A model generated the notes under the pieces. That model was given only the letters and a program-made list of their open reading frames with translations. It was not told the DNA's origin and did not search any database. A program made the translations under genes and the position numbers. This document shows, one piece after another, positions 44,668-53,410 of a stretch of DNA of 64,000 nt. Positions within the stretch are counted from its first letter, which is position 1; every line of letters begins with the position of its first letter. Source of the DNA: Natrinema zhouii (GTDB lineage Archaea; Halobacteriota; Halobacteria; Halobacteriales; Natrialbaceae). The stretch lies in contig NZ_CP059154.1 of NCBI RefSeq assembly GCF_013456555.2, forward strand, positions 3,224,001 to 3,288,000, given 5' to 3'.

Positions 44668-45144
44668 ATGGCACGAATGCACACCCGCCGTCGCGGCTCG
44701 TCCGGTTCGGACAAGCCGTCGGCAGACGAACCACCGGAGTGGAGCGACGTCGACTCGGACGATATCGAAGCCCGAGTCGTCGAACTAGCAGAACAGGGCC
44801 ACGATCCCAGTCAGATCGGCATGAAGCTGCGTGACGAAGGTGTCACCGGCACGCCCGTCCCGGACGTCAAGCTGGCGACCGGGAAGAAAATTACCGAGAT
44901 CCTCGAGGAGAACGACGCGCAGTCGGAATTCCCCGAGGACCTCCGGAACCTCATGATCCGTGCCGTGCGCCTGCGCGAGCACATCCGTGAGAACCAGCAG
45001 GACTATCAGAACAAGCGCGCCCTGCAGAACACCGAAGCGAAGGTTCGCCGCCTGGTCAAGTACTACCGCGGCGACGAAATCGCGCCCGACTTCCAGTACT
45101 CCTACGACGTGGCGACCGAGCTGCTCGAGCTCGAGGACGAATAA
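44668..45144 (+). CDS. rps15: 30S ribosomal protein S15 (uS15)
   Basis: 158 aa from MARMHTRRRG, the archaeal long form. The N-terminal extension (SSGSDKPSADEPPEWSDVDSDDIE) precedes the S15 core: LAEQGHDPSQIGMKLRDEGVTGTPVPDVK and LREHIRENQQDYQNKRALQNTEAKVRRLVKYYRG. It binds 16S rRNA helices 20/22. First gene of an operon with the recJ-like gene, pcc1 and S3Ae, an arrangement found across euryarchaea. Confidence 0.96.
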   Translation: MARMHTRRRGSSGSDKPSADEPPEWSDVDSDDIEARVVELAEQGHDPSQIGMKLRDEGVTGTPVPDVKLATGKKITEILEENDAQSEFPEDLRNLMIRAVRLREHIRENQQDYQNKRALQNTEAKVRRLVKYYRGDEIAPDFQYSYDVATELLELEDE

Positions 45145-45149
45145 ACCGC

Positions 45150-46373
45150 ATGTCCACCGAGGGTCGATCCGCCGAGCCGGTGTCCGCCACGAGCGCACTC
45201 GAGAGCGCCGGCTTCGTCCGTCTGGTCGCGCGCGCTGACGGCGACGCGCTCGCGGCGAGCGGGCTCCTCGCGAGTGCCCTCGCCGACCGCGAGACGCCGT
45301 TCCAGGTAACCGTCGGCCGAACGATCGCAGCGCGATCCGAGCGCGTTCGCGCCGCGAGCGGTGAGGACGACGCCACGGTCGTCGTCGGCACTGCCGATGC
45401 GACCGAGGCAGATAACGTCCTCCAGCTGGCAGCCGCCGACCGACCGGCGACACTCGAGGCCGTCGATCTCGTCCGCGAGATGGGTGCGACGCCCGATCCG
45501 GTGCTCGCACTCGCCGGCGTCGTCGCCGGCGGGAGCGATCCCGGTGCGGGCGAGAGCGAGTGGCTCCTCGAGACCGCGCTCGAACGCGGCCTCGTCGAGC
45601 AGCGACCGGGCGTCGCGGTGCCGACCGCCGATCCGGTCGACGGCCTCGCGTACTCGACGCGCCTTCGTGCGCCGTGGTCGGGCGATCCCGACGCGACGCG
45701 CGAGGCGCTCGCGGACGCCATCGATGGCGATTCCGACGACCTCGATGCGGACGACCACCGGGCGATCAGCTCGCTGGTCGCACTCGATGTCGTCGGAGCC
45801 GACGGAGCGGTCGACGCCGCCGCGGCGTCGATCGGTCGGGCGTTACGACCCTACGCCACGCCCGAGCACACCTTCGCGACGCTCGGCGGCTTCGCCGACG
45901 TGCTCGAGGCGCTGGCCCGAACCGAACCCGGAACGGGAACGGCGCTCGCGATGGGTCACGACGTCCGCGAGGCAGCACTCGAGGCCTGGCGCGAGCACGG
46001 ACGCCGCGCCCACGCGGCGCTCGAGGACGCCTCGACCGGCCGCTACGACGGCCTGTTCGTCGTCGGGATCGACGACGGCCCCGTCGAAGCGATCGCGCAG
46101 ATTGCGGCGGCCTACCGGTCGCCGGAGCCGGCCGTCCTCGTCGTTTCCGACGGCGAGGCGGCGATCGCGACCCGCGGCGCCGACCCCCTCGGCGCGACCG
46201 TCGAGGGCGTCGCTCGCGAACTCGAGACCGGCGCGACCGACGCGGACTCGGAGACGGCTGCCGACGCCGGCGCCGCCGTCGAGTACGACATCGGCCACCG
46301 ACGCGGCTACCTTCGATACGACCCCGACGTGGACGAATCGACGATCATCGCGGCAGTGAGGGAGTTCCGATGA
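45150..46373 (+). CDS. RecJ/DHH-fold protein without catalytic motifs (Cdc45-like)
   Basis: 407 aa. Position in the rps15 operon and overall layout (LESAGFVRLVARADGDALAASGLLASAL, LEAVDLVREMGATPDPVLALAGVVAGG, YRSPEPAVLVVSDGEA, IGHRRGYLRYDP) fit the RecJ/DHH family that contains GAN and Cdc45. The usual D-x-D-G motif reads R-A-D-G. The strand that should precede DHH reads VVVGTADATEADN, and no DHH triplet occurs. It is therefore probably an inactive paralogue, perhaps acting with GINS and MCM at replication forks. The stop overlaps the pcc1 start. Confidence 0.75.
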   Translation: MSTEGRSAEPVSATSALESAGFVRLVARADGDALAASGLLASALADRETPFQVTVGRTIAARSERVRAASGEDDATVVVGTADATEADNVLQLAAADRPATLEAVDLVREMGATPDPVLALAGVVAGGSDPGAGESEWLLETALERGLVEQRPGVAVPTADPVDGLAYSTRLRAPWSGDPDATREALADAIDGDSDDLDADDHRAISSLVALDVVGADGAVDAAAASIGRALRPYATPEHTFATLGGFADVLEALARTEPGTGTALAMGHDVREAALEAWREHGRRAHAALEDASTGRYDGLFVVGIDDGPVEAIAQIAAAYRSPEPAVLVVSDGEAAIATRGADPLGATVEGVARELETGATDADSETAADAGAAVEYDIGHRRGYLRYDPDVDESTIIAAVREFR

Positions 46374-46708
46374 GCCGACGCGCGACGATCAGGACTGACC
46401 ACGACGATGCGGCCCTCGTCGCACGGGCGCTCAGCCCGGACAACACGGACGAGATGTCGACGACCGTCGAGCGCGACGACGCTGCAGCGACGGCCGACGG
46501 CGATGACGAGCGCGCAGGCACCGTCGTGACGCGGATCGACCGCGAGACGACCGGCGGCCTTCAGGCGACGGTCGACGACTACGTCGTCAACCTCGAGGTC
46601 GCGATCGACGTCGCGTCGCAGGCACGAACCGTACAGCACGCGGAACCGACGGACACGGGACCTGTGTCCGAACGCGGTAGCGACTCAACACACGATACAA
46701 CACAATGA
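46370..46708 (+). CDS. pcc1: KEOPS complex subunit Pcc1
   Basis: 112 aa. The core is split by an acidic insert: N-terminal RRATIRTDHDDAALVARALSPDN, then about 20 residues of Asp/Glu/Ala, then VVTRIDRETTGGLQATVDDYVVNLEVAIDVA. The latter is the Pcc1 signature. Pcc1 dimerises Kae1 for tRNA t6A37 synthesis. A Thr/Ser/Asp tail ends the protein. It overlaps the gene on each side by 4 bp. Confidence 0.9.
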   Translation: MSRRATIRTDHDDAALVARALSPDNTDEMSTTVERDDAAATADGDDERAGTVVTRIDRETTGGLQATVDDYVVNLEVAIDVASQARTVQHAEPTDTGPVSERGSDSTHDTTQ

Positions 46709-47343
46709 GTGAACGATCAGTTTCACGCGCAAAACAGGAGAAGCGGTGGTACACCGTTCTGGCACCCGAGCAGTTCGACCGCCAGGAACTCGGCGAAACC
46801 CCCGCTGACGAACCGGAAAAGGTCTACGACCGAACCATCGAAACGACGCTCGGCGAACTCAACAACAACGCCAGCGAGAACAACACGAAGCTCACCTTCA
46901 AGATCACCGACGTGGGGAGCGACAGCGCGTACACGGAGTTCGTTGAACACTCCCTGACGCGGGACTACCTGCGTTCGCTGGTCCGTCGCGGTGCCTCGAA
47001 GGTCGAGGCCTACGTCACCGTCCTCACGACGGACGACTACCGCGTCCAGATCCAGCCCGTCGCCTTCACGACCAAAAAGGCCGACGCGAGCCAGGAAAAG
47101 GCCATCCGCAAGCAGATGATCACGATGATCGAAGAGGCCGCCGAGGACCGCTCCTTCGAGGAGCTCATCGACAGCGTCGTCGAGGGACACCTCTCCTCCG
47201 CGATCTACGGCGAATCCAAGACGATCTACCCGCTGCGCCGTGTCGAGATCCAGAAGGCCACCCTCGAGGCCCACCCCGAGGAAGTCGCCGAAGAGGAAGC
47301 GACCGCGGTCGACGTCGACGACGAAGACGTCGCCGCCGAGTAA
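46705..47343 (+). CDS. rps3ae: 30S ribosomal protein S3Ae (eS1)
   Basis: 212 aa: RSVSRAKQEKRWYTVLAPEQFD, IETTLGELNNNASENNTKLTF, LVRRGASKVEAYVTVLTTD, VQIQPVAFTTKKADASQEK and YPLRRVEIQKATLEAHP. Archaeal eS1 of normal size, with an acidic C-terminus. Last gene of the rps15 operon, followed by a short T-run. Confidence 0.96.
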   Translation: MSERSVSRAKQEKRWYTVLAPEQFDRQELGETPADEPEKVYDRTIETTLGELNNNASENNTKLTFKITDVGSDSAYTEFVEHSLTRDYLRSLVRRGASKVEAYVTVLTTDDYRVQIQPVAFTTKKADASQEKAIRKQMITMIEEAAEDRSFEELIDSVVEGHLSSAIYGESKTIYPLRRVEIQKATLEAHPEEVAEEEATAVDVDDEDVAAE

Positions 47344-47381
47344 TCGCAGCCGTCGAACGCACGACAACCGTCAAACCGACG

Positions 47382-47386
47382 TTTTT
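47382..47386 (+). terminator. T-run terminator of the rps15 operon
   Basis: GTTTTTC lies 38 bp after the S3Ae stop and follows a GC-rich segment. Confidence 0.35.
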
Positions 47387-47483
47387 CTGCGGCTCGAGCC
47401 GTTTCGGAGAGACGGCCGTCCGAACGACGAACGGGGCTACCGGGCGTCGCTCGTGCTCCGACGAAAAAGTGGACGAGCCGGCG

Positions 47484-47936
47484 TCAGGCACGGGTACGGC
47501 TTCGTTCGGGTGTCTCGGCGTTGTGACTCGCGTAGGCGACGTAGGCCGCGAGGATGGTGATGAGCAGGCCGGACATCGAGGTCCCCGACGCAAGCTGGCT
47601 ATCTCCCATTGCGATGAGCTCGGGCGAAACGAACAGCCACAGCCCGAGTAAGACGGTCAGTGATGCGACGCCGACGCTCGCCAGTCGATCCCGCGAGAGC
47701 CGAACGAAGTTGTAAGCCGCGAGCAGGAACACTACCGCGCCGACGAGCGTATCGTTCCACATCCCCGCATCCGTCCCCCCGATGATGAACGGCGAGACGA
47801 CGAGATAGAGCCCGAGTAGTGCGGTGACGACGCTCGCAAATTTCATCTTCCCCGTGCTCGGAAGCCCGGTGCCGGTTCGCGGTTCGCTGCTCGGTTCAGT
47901 GGGGTCAGTGGGTTCGGTGGTCTCTGAATTACTCAT
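47484..47936 (-). CDS. SPW-repeat membrane protein
   Basis: 150 aa from MSNSETTEP. After a Thr/Pro/Ser-rich head, four membrane helices form two SPW-type repeats: ALLGLYLVVSPFIIGG ... WNDTLVGAVVFLLAAYN and LLGLWLFVSPELIAMG ... LLITILAAYVAY. The family motif is S-P-x with a downstream W-N. Found in many haloarchaea and bacteria; function unknown. Confidence 0.85.
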   Translation of the reverse strand: MSNSETTEPTDPTEPSSEPRTGTGLPSTGKMKFASVVTALLGLYLVVSPFIIGGTDAGMWNDTLVGAVVFLLAAYNFVRLSRDRLASVGVASLTVLLGLWLFVSPELIAMGDSQLASGTSMSGLLITILAAYVAYASHNAETPERSRTRA

Positions 47937-48043
47937 ACTTCCGCCCCACATGGTAGTGTGTTACACACCAGCAAAATGACGGTGCTTGCGATCGTCGGGG
48001 GAAGAATTAACCGATAGTTCTACAGCTGGTCCGCCGGGTGCAG

Positions 48044-48478
48044 TCACTCGGAAACGACGATCTTGCCGGTCATCTCGGCCCCTTCGTGTGGAATACAGAA
48101 GTACTCGTAGGTACCCGCTATTTCGAATGTGTGTTCGAACGTATCGCGCGTCCCGAGTCGGCCGCCGCGGTCGTCCCAGGCATCGTATGCGGCCGTCTGG
48201 CTCTCGTAGCCGCCGGACGCGAAATAGTCGGCGTCATCCGGAATGAGCCCTTCGTAGGCCGTGACAGTGTGGTCGGCCTCACTCGTGTTCTTCCAGACGA
48301 CCGTCTCGCCGACAGAGATCTCGTACACGTCGGGGAGGAACTCGGTTCGGTTCATCCCGATGTGACACTCTGTGCCGGTACAGGGATCGTCCTCGAAGAC
48401 GCTCAGTGCGGACGAACACCCCGCGAGACCGGCCGAAGCGGCGGTTCCGACGGCGGCGAGATAGGCACGCCGGTGCAT
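48044..48478 (-). CDS. Cupredoxin (halocyanin/plastocyanin-like) lipoprotein
   Basis: 144 aa. Signal with RRAYLAAVGTAASAGLAGC (lipobox Cys about 21). The cupredoxin domain shows ISVGETVVWKNTSEADHTV with the first His ligand and EYFCIPHEGAEMTGKIVV with Cys, His and Met ligands. All four type 1 copper ligands are present, so it should carry a blue copper centre and move electrons at the outer membrane face. Cysteines CTGTEC early in the domain may form a disulfide. Confidence 0.9.
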   Translation of the reverse strand: MHRRAYLAAVGTAASAGLAGCSSALSVFEDDPCTGTECHIGMNRTEFLPDVYEISVGETVVWKNTSEADHTVTAYEGLIPDDADYFASGGYESQTAAYDAWDDRGGRLGTRDTFEHTFEIAGTYEYFCIPHEGAEMTGKIVVSE

Positions 48479-48586
48479 ACGTGATCATTGGGCGAGTCAC
48501 GGTATAATCGCCCCGGTTCAGTCCTCGAAAGTGAGAACGCTCTGGAAACGAAAACACGTAAGGTAGCTCCCCATCGAATCCGGGAT

Positions 48587-49312
48587 ATGCTTCCCCGGTT
48601 CGTCGGTCGGTTGGGTGTCGCCGACGCGGTGACGATCGCCAACGCCGCACTGGGGTTCGTCGCGGTCGTCGTCGCCGTCGTCGACATCGATCTGGCCGCC
48701 CGACTGATCCTGCTGGCGGCGATCGCGGACGGGCTCGACGGCATTCTCGCGCGCCGCTACGGCGGCACCGATGCCGGTCCCTATCTCGATTCGCTCGCTG
48801 ACGTCGCCTCCTTCGCCGTCGCCCCCGCCGTCCTCTCGTTCGTCGTTATCACTAACGGCCTCGGAATCGATTTCAGCGCGATCACCACCGAACTTCTGCT
48901 CGTGACGACGGTCTGTGCACTGTTCGTCGCGATGGCCGTCACCCGGCTGGGGATGTACACCGCCTACGACATCTCCGGGAGTTACACCGAGGGGGTTCAA
49001 ACGACGCTAGCCGCGACGGTCCTCGGCGCGGCGATCCTCGCCGGCGAGACCCAGCCGTGGCTCGTGCTCGCGGTTACCGGTGCGTTCTGTTACCTGATGG
49101 TCTCGCGGATCCAGTATCCAGATCTGCTCGTTCGGGACGCCGCGATCATGGGTGTCGTCCACGCGCTCGCGATTCTCGTTCCTACCGTCGTCGGTCGAAC
49201 GTTTCCGTACGCCCTCCTGACGCTCGGGCTGGCGTACATGGTGCTCAGTCCCTGGTTCTACTGGGGCGAAAAGGAACGACCCGCGGAGGTCGACGTGCAT
49301 GGAAACGCTTAG
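48587..49312 (+). CDS. pssA: CDP-alcohol phosphatidyltransferase, archaetidylserine synthase
   Basis: 241 aa from MLPRFVGRLG; the longer frame adds a non-conserved leader. The CDP-alcohol motif DGLDGILARRYGGTDAGPYLDSLAD matches D-G-x2-A-R-x8-G-x3-D-x3-D. About seven membrane helices and WFYWGEKERP near the C-terminus resemble archaeal PssA. It forms archaetidylserine from CDP-archaeol and serine. Another CDP-alcohol product cannot be ruled out. Confidence 0.88.
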   Translation: MLPRFVGRLGVADAVTIANAALGFVAVVVAVVDIDLAARLILLAAIADGLDGILARRYGGTDAGPYLDSLADVASFAVAPAVLSFVVITNGLGIDFSAITTELLLVTTVCALFVAMAVTRLGMYTAYDISGSYTEGVQTTLAATVLGAAILAGETQPWLVLAVTGAFCYLMVSRIQYPDLLVRDAAIMGVVHALAILVPTVVGRTFPYALLTLGLAYMVLSPWFYWGEKERPAEVDVHGNA

Positions 49313-49384
49313 GGCCGTGCTGACACGACCGTAGGGTATGAACGCTGTTACGCGCCAGCATCGGCGTCGTCTCGAGGTGGGACG

Positions 49385-50731
49385 ATGAGCGAGGACGAGG
49401 CGAACGGTGACGAGGGGGCCAGCGAGGACCAACCGGACGAGGAGGAGCCGGTCGATCTCGAGCAAATCGGCGATCGACTCGAGGCGCTGGCCGCTGATCT
49501 CGAGGGACTCGATTCGAATCTCGAGGCGGCCGAGACCGAAGACGATCTCGACGTTGTCGAGGCGGATCTCGAGTCGTTCCGGGCCGAACTCGAGAGCGTC
49601 GAGGTGCCGGAGCCGCCCGAAGCCGACGAGGACGAGGAAGACGAAGACGAGGAACCCGCGCCGGAAGAGGAACTGCAGGAGGAGTACGACGAGCTCGAGA
49701 GCGATCTCTCGGACCTCGAGTCCGACCTCGAGGACCAGCGCGGGCCCTACGGCGAGGACGTCGTGGGTGAGATCAACGATGCAAGCGGGACGATCACGGG
49801 CACCCGCTGGACTGAGGAGGGCAACGCCGAACTGATCGAGGCGGTCGACGACTTCCTCGACGAGTTGAACGGGCTACTCGGAAGTTCGGTCACGCTGGTC
49901 AATCAGGGCGATACGGTGCCCGAGCAGCTCGATGCGACCCTCGACGACGCGGCCGACGCCGTCGAGGACGCCGCACTCGACGCCGACGACGACGCCGAAA
50001 CGATCGCCGGCCTGCTCGAGGCGACCGACGACCTGCAGAGCGATATCGACGACGCGACCGAGTGGACCGACCTCGAGATCCGCGAGCAGCTTCGCCGCGA
50101 GGGCTACTACGACGTGCTCGATCACGTCAAGGACTTCCCGCCGGAGTGGCACGCGCTCAAGGTCCACGAGAAGCAGGGCAACGTCGATCAGATCCTGCTC
50201 GCCCTCGAGACGTTCGACTCCGACTTCATGGAGGAGCACTGCATGGAGGCCCTCGAACGGATGGGGCCCGAGGAGGCCATCGATCCGATGCTCCAGAAGG
50301 CGAACCGCCGCGATCAGGCCGCGATGCGAATCCTCGGCAAGATTGGCGTCAACGACGAGGAGATCGTCGAGACGTTGGTCGATTACGTCGACTCCAACCC
50401 GAACCTCCAGCAGCCCGCGTTCCGCGCCCTCGGCGAGATCGGTGCCGAAGACGCGGTCGAGCCGATCGCCCAGCAGCTCGTCGCCGACGAGGCCGATGTC
50501 CGCAGCTGGGCCGCCCGCGCGCTCGGGCTGATCGGCGACACCCGCGCTATCGACCCGCTCGCGGACGTCCTCGCTGACGACGAGTCCGACCGCGTCCGCG
50601 CCAGCGCCGCCTGGGCGCTCAACCGCATCGGAACCGCAGACGCCCTCGAGATCGTCGCCGACTACGACGACGACCGCGCCTACCTCGTGCAGGCCGAAGC
50701 CGAGCGCGTGGACCTCGAGCCCGTGGCCTGA
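49385..50731 (+). CDS. Acidic HEAT-repeat protein
   Basis: 448 aa. Residues 1-125 are an acidic coiled coil (VDLEQIGDRLEALAADLEG ... LQEEYDELESDLSDLESDLED). The middle is helical, then HEAT/PBS-lyase-like repeats from about 275: MEALERMGPEEAIDPML, AMRILGKIGVNDEEIVETL, AFRALGEIGAEDAVEPIA, AARALGLIGDTRAIDPLA, AAWALNRIGTADALEIVA. These form a solenoid for protein binding. No catalytic motif. Partner unknown; a 73 bp gap separates it from pssA. Confidence 0.88.
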   Translation: MSEDEANGDEGASEDQPDEEEPVDLEQIGDRLEALAADLEGLDSNLEAAETEDDLDVVEADLESFRAELESVEVPEPPEADEDEEDEDEEPAPEEELQEEYDELESDLSDLESDLEDQRGPYGEDVVGEINDASGTITGTRWTEEGNAELIEAVDDFLDELNGLLGSSVTLVNQGDTVPEQLDATLDDAADAVEDAALDADDDAETIAGLLEATDDLQSDIDDATEWTDLEIREQLRREGYYDVLDHVKDFPPEWHALKVHEKQGNVDQILLALETFDSDFMEEHCMEALERMGPEEAIDPMLQKANRRDQAAMRILGKIGVNDEEIVETLVDYVDSNPNLQQPAFRALGEIGAEDAVEPIAQQLVADEADVRSWAARALGLIGDTRAIDPLADVLADDESDRVRASAAWALNRIGTADALEIVADYDDDRAYLVQAEAERVDLEPVA

Positions 50732-50840
50732 CGCTCGAGTCCCAGTAATCCGTTCGCTCGACTGTTTTCGAACGACGACTAGAAGCCAGTCGATACAGAC
50801 AGGGTGATCGTCTTTTTCACTCCGAGATAGCGTAGTCACA

Positions 50841-51040
50841 TGCGGTGGCGCGCGCCGAACTGCGGCGAGCGAATAGCGAGGCACAGGCCAAAGCGTGCGA
50901 GGGATGAGTGAGTGACCGAAGGGAACGAGCGTTAGCGCGGAACCGTTGGTTCCGCGAACCATACGAACGGGCCGAAGGCCCGTGAGTAGAAATCGGTTGG
51001 GGAGGACGTGGTGATTCCCTGCTGCCAGCGTCAGTAGAAC
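50841..51040 (+). repeat. Intergenic hairpin-rich repeat, copy C (shortest)
   Basis: Left end TGCGGTGGCGCGCGCCGA, right end AATCGGTTGGGGAGG then GTGGTGATTCCCTGC, matching copies A and B. Only two clear perfect hairpins remain inside: CGCGGAACC-GTT-GGTTCCGCG (about 50937-50957) and ACGGGCC-GAA-GGCCCGT (about 50967-50983). Nothing else is seen in the 405-bp gap except the promoter region of the downstream gene. Confidence 0.75.
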
Positions 51041-51136
51041 ACCCTTCGTTCTCCTCCGACTCTGCGGACGGTTCAGCCGCGACTTACCCCCATCGATACC
51101 CATATTTTAAGTACGGAAAGAGGACCAGACGGAGCG

Positions 51137-52912
51137 ATGGATCTCCGGCGGGCCACCCTCGTTGCCATACTCGCCTGCTGCCTCGTCGGCAGTACCGCGA
51201 TACTCGCCGGGTTCGCAGTTGCCAACGGACCGTCGGCGACCGAACGGCCCGCGGCTCGAGCAGTCGCGAATGGCGAGTCCAGACCGACCGAACTCGCCTG
51301 TCCGCTACGAGCGGGCGAAACGAATCCGCCCACGACTGACACGCCGACGAAACCGCGTATCGTCGGCCTCTACCCGAATCCAACTACCGACGAAAACGTC
51401 GGCGAGTTCGTCGTCCTCGAGATCCCACCCGAAACCCGACTCGAGAACGTCACACTCACTGACGGCCACACGACGGCGACACTCCCGAACGAGACCGTCT
51501 CCGGGCGCGTCGCGCTGAGCACAGCCCCGAACGGTACGAAAACGCTGACTGACATTCCAATCCTCGGGCTCAAGGGCCATTTCCAGCTCGCGAACGACGG
51601 TGACGACCTCCGACTCCGAAACGCGACAACGACGATCGATTCGGTGTCGTACGACCGTGCACCGACGGCCGAACGGTGGTATCGAACGGACGCGGATGGG
51701 AGCGATGGGGGCCAGTGGTGGCCTCGAGACGCAACCTGTCTCTCCGTCTCGAGCGCCGAGGTCGACGAGGCGACGGCGTTCGTCCTCCCGGATGCCCCCG
51801 TGATCCCGCGTGAGACGATCCGGAACGCCGACGAACGGCTGCTTCTGGCCGGCTACACCGTCACCTCCGATGCGATCGCCGCGGATCTCGTCGACGCGGC
51901 CGAACGCGGCGTCGACGTCTCGGTTCTCCTCGAGGCGAGCCCCGTCGGCGGCACGCCGGCGGCGACCGCGGGCGTCCTCGAGACGCTCGAGACCGGCGGC
52001 GTCGACGTCCGCGTCATCGGCGGCGAGGGCGCGCGTTACCGGTATCACCATCCCAAGTACGCCGTCGCCGACGACCGCGTGCTGGTCACCAGCGAGAACT
52101 GGAAACCCTCGGGCGTCGGGGGAGAAAGCAGCCGCGGGTGGGGCGTTCGACTCGAGGACGAAACCCTCGCAGCCGATCTCGCGACCGTTTTCTGGGCCGA
52201 CTTCGAGGGCTGGGACACGGTATCGGGTGACGCCTACCGAGCGAACGCCTCGTTCGTCGACGAGGATCAGGGCTTCTCCTCCGACTCTGGGTCCGAGTTT
52301 CCGACGACCCACGAACCGATGACGGTTCCCGTCGAATCGGCCGAACTCCTCGTCGCACCGGACAACGCCGACGGCCGGCTGCGGGAGTTACTGGCCAGCG
52401 CCGAGGACGAAATCCTCGTCGTCCAGCCCAGTATCGCCGCCGACGTCTCGCTGCTCGAGTCGACCCTCGAGGCGGCTCGTCGCGGCGTCGACGTGAAACT
52501 CCTGCTCGGATCGACGTGGTACAACGCGGACGAAAACGAACGGCTCGCGGCCGACCTCGAGCGGGTAGCCGATCGGGAGGGCCTCCCGCTCGAGGTTCGA
52601 CTCGTCGAGGACACTGACCGATTCGAGAAGATTCACGCCAAGGGCGTCGTGATCGACCGGGAAGTTGCGATCATCGGCAGCGCGAACTGGAACGCGAACT
52701 CGCTCGAGAACAATCGCGAGGTCCTCGTCGCGCTCCACGGCGAGCAGGTCGCAAACTACTACGCCGACGTGTTCGAATCCGATTGGTCGGACGATACCTG
52801 GCCGTTTCCGATCGGCCTCAGCGTCGCGGTCGTTGTCGCCCTCGTCGCTGCGGCGATTATCGGGCGACGATACATCCGGTTTGGAGACCAAAGAGAGTCA
52901 GACTACACGTAA
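51137..52912 (+). CDS. Secreted membrane-anchored phospholipase D-like protein with lamin-tail-like domain
   Basis: 591 aa. N-terminal signal (RRATLVAILACCLVGSTAILAGF), then a beta-rich lamin-tail-like segment (RIVGLYPNPTTDENVGEFVVLE ... FQLANDGDDLRLRN, about 72-190). Two PLD halves follow. The first HKD motif reads YHHPKYAVADDR and lacks the terminal Asp pattern of a perfect HxK(x)4D; the second, KIHAKGVVIDREVAIIGSANW, is canonical. A C-terminal membrane helix (about 560-582) with a basic tail anchors it. It probably cleaves a phosphodiester outside the cell. Confidence 0.85.
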   Translation: MDLRRATLVAILACCLVGSTAILAGFAVANGPSATERPAARAVANGESRPTELACPLRAGETNPPTTDTPTKPRIVGLYPNPTTDENVGEFVVLEIPPETRLENVTLTDGHTTATLPNETVSGRVALSTAPNGTKTLTDIPILGLKGHFQLANDGDDLRLRNATTTIDSVSYDRAPTAERWYRTDADGSDGGQWWPRDATCLSVSSAEVDEATAFVLPDAPVIPRETIRNADERLLLAGYTVTSDAIAADLVDAAERGVDVSVLLEASPVGGTPAATAGVLETLETGGVDVRVIGGEGARYRYHHPKYAVADDRVLVTSENWKPSGVGGESSRGWGVRLEDETLAADLATVFWADFEGWDTVSGDAYRANASFVDEDQGFSSDSGSEFPTTHEPMTVPVESAELLVAPDNADGRLRELLASAEDEILVVQPSIAADVSLLESTLEAARRGVDVKLLLGSTWYNADENERLAADLERVADREGLPLEVRLVEDTDRFEKIHAKGVVIDREVAIIGSANWNANSLENNREVLVALHGEQVANYYADVFESDWSDDTWPFPIGLSVAVVVALVAAAIIGRRYIRFGDQRESDYT

Positions 52913-52923
52913 CAACGGTGCTG

Positions 52924-53232
52924 TCAACCGATATACGACGTAGTGCTCGTTATTTGTATGTCTTCTTTGCTACGGACACGGATGGTGCACCCCTCAAAAT
53001 CGAACGTGACAGAGACAGTAGAATCATGCATCCGCGAATGTTCTAGTAACTGTTCCATCGAATCAGTCTCGACACTGCTGTAGATCGGATCAAGTTCCGT
53101 TTCAGTAACCCCCTTTAACGCGGCAATTCCCCGCAGTATTGCTTGTGTTGTGGATTCATCGGGTTGTTCCTCGACCAGAATCGTCGAACCCCCATCAGCT
53201 CTTTTATCTTCGCGTTGCTGATTACGTCGCAT
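52924..53232 (-). CDS. HalOD1 output-domain protein
   Basis: 102 aa from MRRNQQREDK; an ATG 9 bp upstream is equally possible. The single domain has STTQAILRGIAALKGVTETEL and SVTFDFEGCTIRVRSKEDIQI, the HalOD1 pattern thought to be a signalling output domain in haloarchaeal two-component systems. No receiver domain or kinase is adjacent. Lower GC than neighbours. Confidence 0.82.
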   Translation of the reverse strand: MRRNQQREDKRADGGSTILVEEQPDESTTQAILRGIAALKGVTETELDPIYSSVETDSMEQLLEHSRMHDSTVSVTFDFEGCTIRVRSKEDIQITSTTSYIG

Positions 53233-53410
53233 CGTATACATTCATCTCTTTGTCTATTTCAGACCTTTACCAAATTACAGGGAGTGTAATGAGACGAGTA
53301 ACAGTTACAATATCGCTCCTTGGAAGGTGTGGTTGGCCTATACGGAGCGCTCGTTGAAAAACACAACAGGAATCTGAACGTGTCTCTTCGGACGGTATAC
53401 AAGACCGTTC

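Noticed and set aside
49874..51103. 409-aa minus-strand frame
   Set aside because: It is antisense to the HEAT-repeat gene and runs into repeat copy C. No domain, and codon pattern fits the plus-strand gene.
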